Shown here: in pieces, positions 63,220-64,000 of the stretch
Position numbering within the stretch: the first letter of the stretch is position 1
Layout of the letters: every line of letters starts with the position of its first letter
Assembly (NCBI RefSeq): GCF_023805255.1
Contig: NZ_JAMSCK010000005.1
Coordinates: forward strand, 1 to 64,000
DNA from: Gramella jeungdoensis
GTDB taxonomy: Bacteria > Bacteroidota > Bacteroidia > Flavobacteriales > Flavobacteriaceae
Direction of reading: 5' to 3'
Length of the DNA: 64,000 bases
Notes under the pieces: model-generated
What the model saw: only the letters and a program-made list of their open reading frames with translations
Told to the model about the DNA's origin: nothing
Database searches by the model: none
Position numbers and translations under genes: made by a program

Positions 63220-64000
63220 ATGAAAACATTAGTAATTGGAGCAGGTAACATGGGATTAACCTACGCAGAAGGGATGGCAAAATCTGCCATGCTTAATCGT
63301 AGAAATTTAATGGTATTCGACAAATCTGCAGATGTTATAGCAAGATTAAGAGAAATGGACCATTTTGATGTTTACGAGAAGCTCGAAGATTGCCTGCCCC
63401 AAGCCGATATGGTATTCATTGCGGTTAAGCCTTATCACTGCGATGATCTTTTTGAAGAAATGAGATCTATGGTCAATGAAGAACAGATATATGTTTCCTT
63501 GATGGCCGGAGTTACAATCGCAAAGATTCAGGCTGGTTTGGGTGTGAAGAAAGTAGTAAGATCTATGCCTAACCTTCCCGCGCAGGTTGGTAAAGGTGTT
63601 ACTTCCTATACCGAATCAAAGGAGGTCTCCCGTGTAGAATTATTAATGGTACGCAATCTACTTGATACAACCGGCGAATCTATACATGTTAAAAATGAGA
63701 ACTATATAGATGCCTCTACAGGAATCTCTGGTAGTGGTCCTGCTTATGTATTTTACTTTATGCAATCAATGCTTGAAGCAGCCCTTAAAATGGGATTCTC
63801 TAAAAACGATTCCAGAGTACTGGTAAGTCAAACCTTTGAAGGTGCGGTAGAACTTTTCAATCGTAACGACCTTTCACCTGATACCTGGATGGAAAGAGTA
63901 GCCTCTAAGGGAGGTACCACACGGGCAGCACTGGATTCCATGGATGATAATAATGTAAAGGAATTAATAAAAGACGCAGCCTATGCTGCCTTTGACCGTG
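63220..64000 (+). CDS. proC: Pyrroline-5-carboxylate reductase (partial, cut by the window end)
   Basis: The first 260 residues of ProC are present, and the gene continues past the window. It makes proline from pyrroline-5-carboxylate with NAD(P)H. The Rossmann motif VIGAGNMG (5-12) begins the protein, VFIAVKPYHCDD lies in the nucleotide-binding domain, VVRSMPNLPAQVGKG follows, and the ISGSGPAYVFYFMQSM stretch with the later SKGGTTRAALDSM are diagnostic of the dimerisation domain. Full-length ProC is about 265-275 residues, so only the last few residues are missing. It starts with the ATG at 63220, although the frame stays open further upstream. It is cytoplasmic. Confidence 0.95.
   Translation, partial: MKTLVIGAGNMGLTYAEGMAKSAMLNRRNLMVFDKSADVIARLREMDHFDVYEKLEDCLPQADMVFIAVKPYHCDDLFEEMRSMVNEEQIYVSLMAGVTIAKIQAGLGVKKVVRSMPNLPAQVGKGVTSYTESKEVSRVELLMVRNLLDTTGESIHVKNENYIDASTGISGSGPAYVFYFMQSMLEAALKMGFSKNDSRVLVSQTFEGAVELFNRNDLSPDTWMERVASKGGTTRAALDSMDDNNVKELIKDAAYAAFDR

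Overview
The window looks like chromosome of a marine Flavobacteriaceae bacterium, most likely Gramella/Christiangramia or a close relative. The phylum evidence is seen directly: gliding genes gldF and gldG, TAnnTTTG-type -7 promoter boxes, few strong Shine-Dalgarno sites, lipoproteins with acid-rich N-termini, DUF4294/DUF4494/DUF4870 proteins, and AT-rich intergenic DNA. The genus is inference. No rRNA gene, convincing tRNA, CRISPR array, transposase or prophage was found. Most of the window is ordinary core chromosome with a few accessory islands.

Layout. 1-687: gene-free, with degenerate heptamers and a three-copy ~135 bp repeat. 688-9127: DUF4294 protein, M42 aminopeptidase, topoisomerase IB, a cNMP/CBS/DUF294 signalling protein overlapping a DEDDh exonuclease, a periplasmic unknown, and acetyl-CoA synthetase. 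9343-18498: purC and phoH, then a SAM hydrolase, a small monooxygenase, gldF and gldG on the other strand, followed by dnaN, DUF4870 and mnmE. A heptanucleotide tandem array abuts the gldF start. 18637-26072: PepSY-like protein, a 1496-residue double UvrA, DUF4494 and a membrane glycosyltransferase. 26475-31334: CHRD lipoprotein, small unknown, universal stress protein, and a cupredoxin-like lipoprotein with a flavin amine oxidase. 31672-36754: multi-PAS histidine kinase, two paralogous membrane proteins, a GAF-PAS protein with a kinase dimerisation helix but no ATPase, and a lone receiver. 36933-44777: an esterase divergent from an ABC ATPase/permease pair (the tesA-ybbA-ybbP order of E. coli), an acyl-CoA dehydrogenase-like protein, a TonB-dependent receptor and a zinc-ribbon membrane protein. 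45067-53781: subtilisin-like lipoprotein divergent from an AraC regulator, an 840 bp unexplained gap, M3 peptidase, amidohydrolase and a pseudouridine synthase. 53778-62599: gamma-glutamyltransferase, then a four-gene light-sensing operon. 63220-64000: proC, cut by the window end.

How the genes work together. The clearest system is the minus-strand operon 62599-55551. It holds a CheB-CheR-PAS histidine kinase, a bacteriophytochrome with all biliverdin-binding hallmarks, a receiver-only regulator, and a heme oxygenase that would make the biliverdin chromophore. It is a self-sufficient red/far-red sensing phosphorelay with a built-in methylesterase/methyltransferase module. The other stand-out is the double UvrA: four nucleotide-binding modules in one chain, one with an eroded P-loop, and no sign of the UvrB-binding insertion. 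Two nested inverted-repeat elements (27138-27220 and 53058-53192) share outer arms but have different cores, so they look like one dispersed non-coding repeat family.
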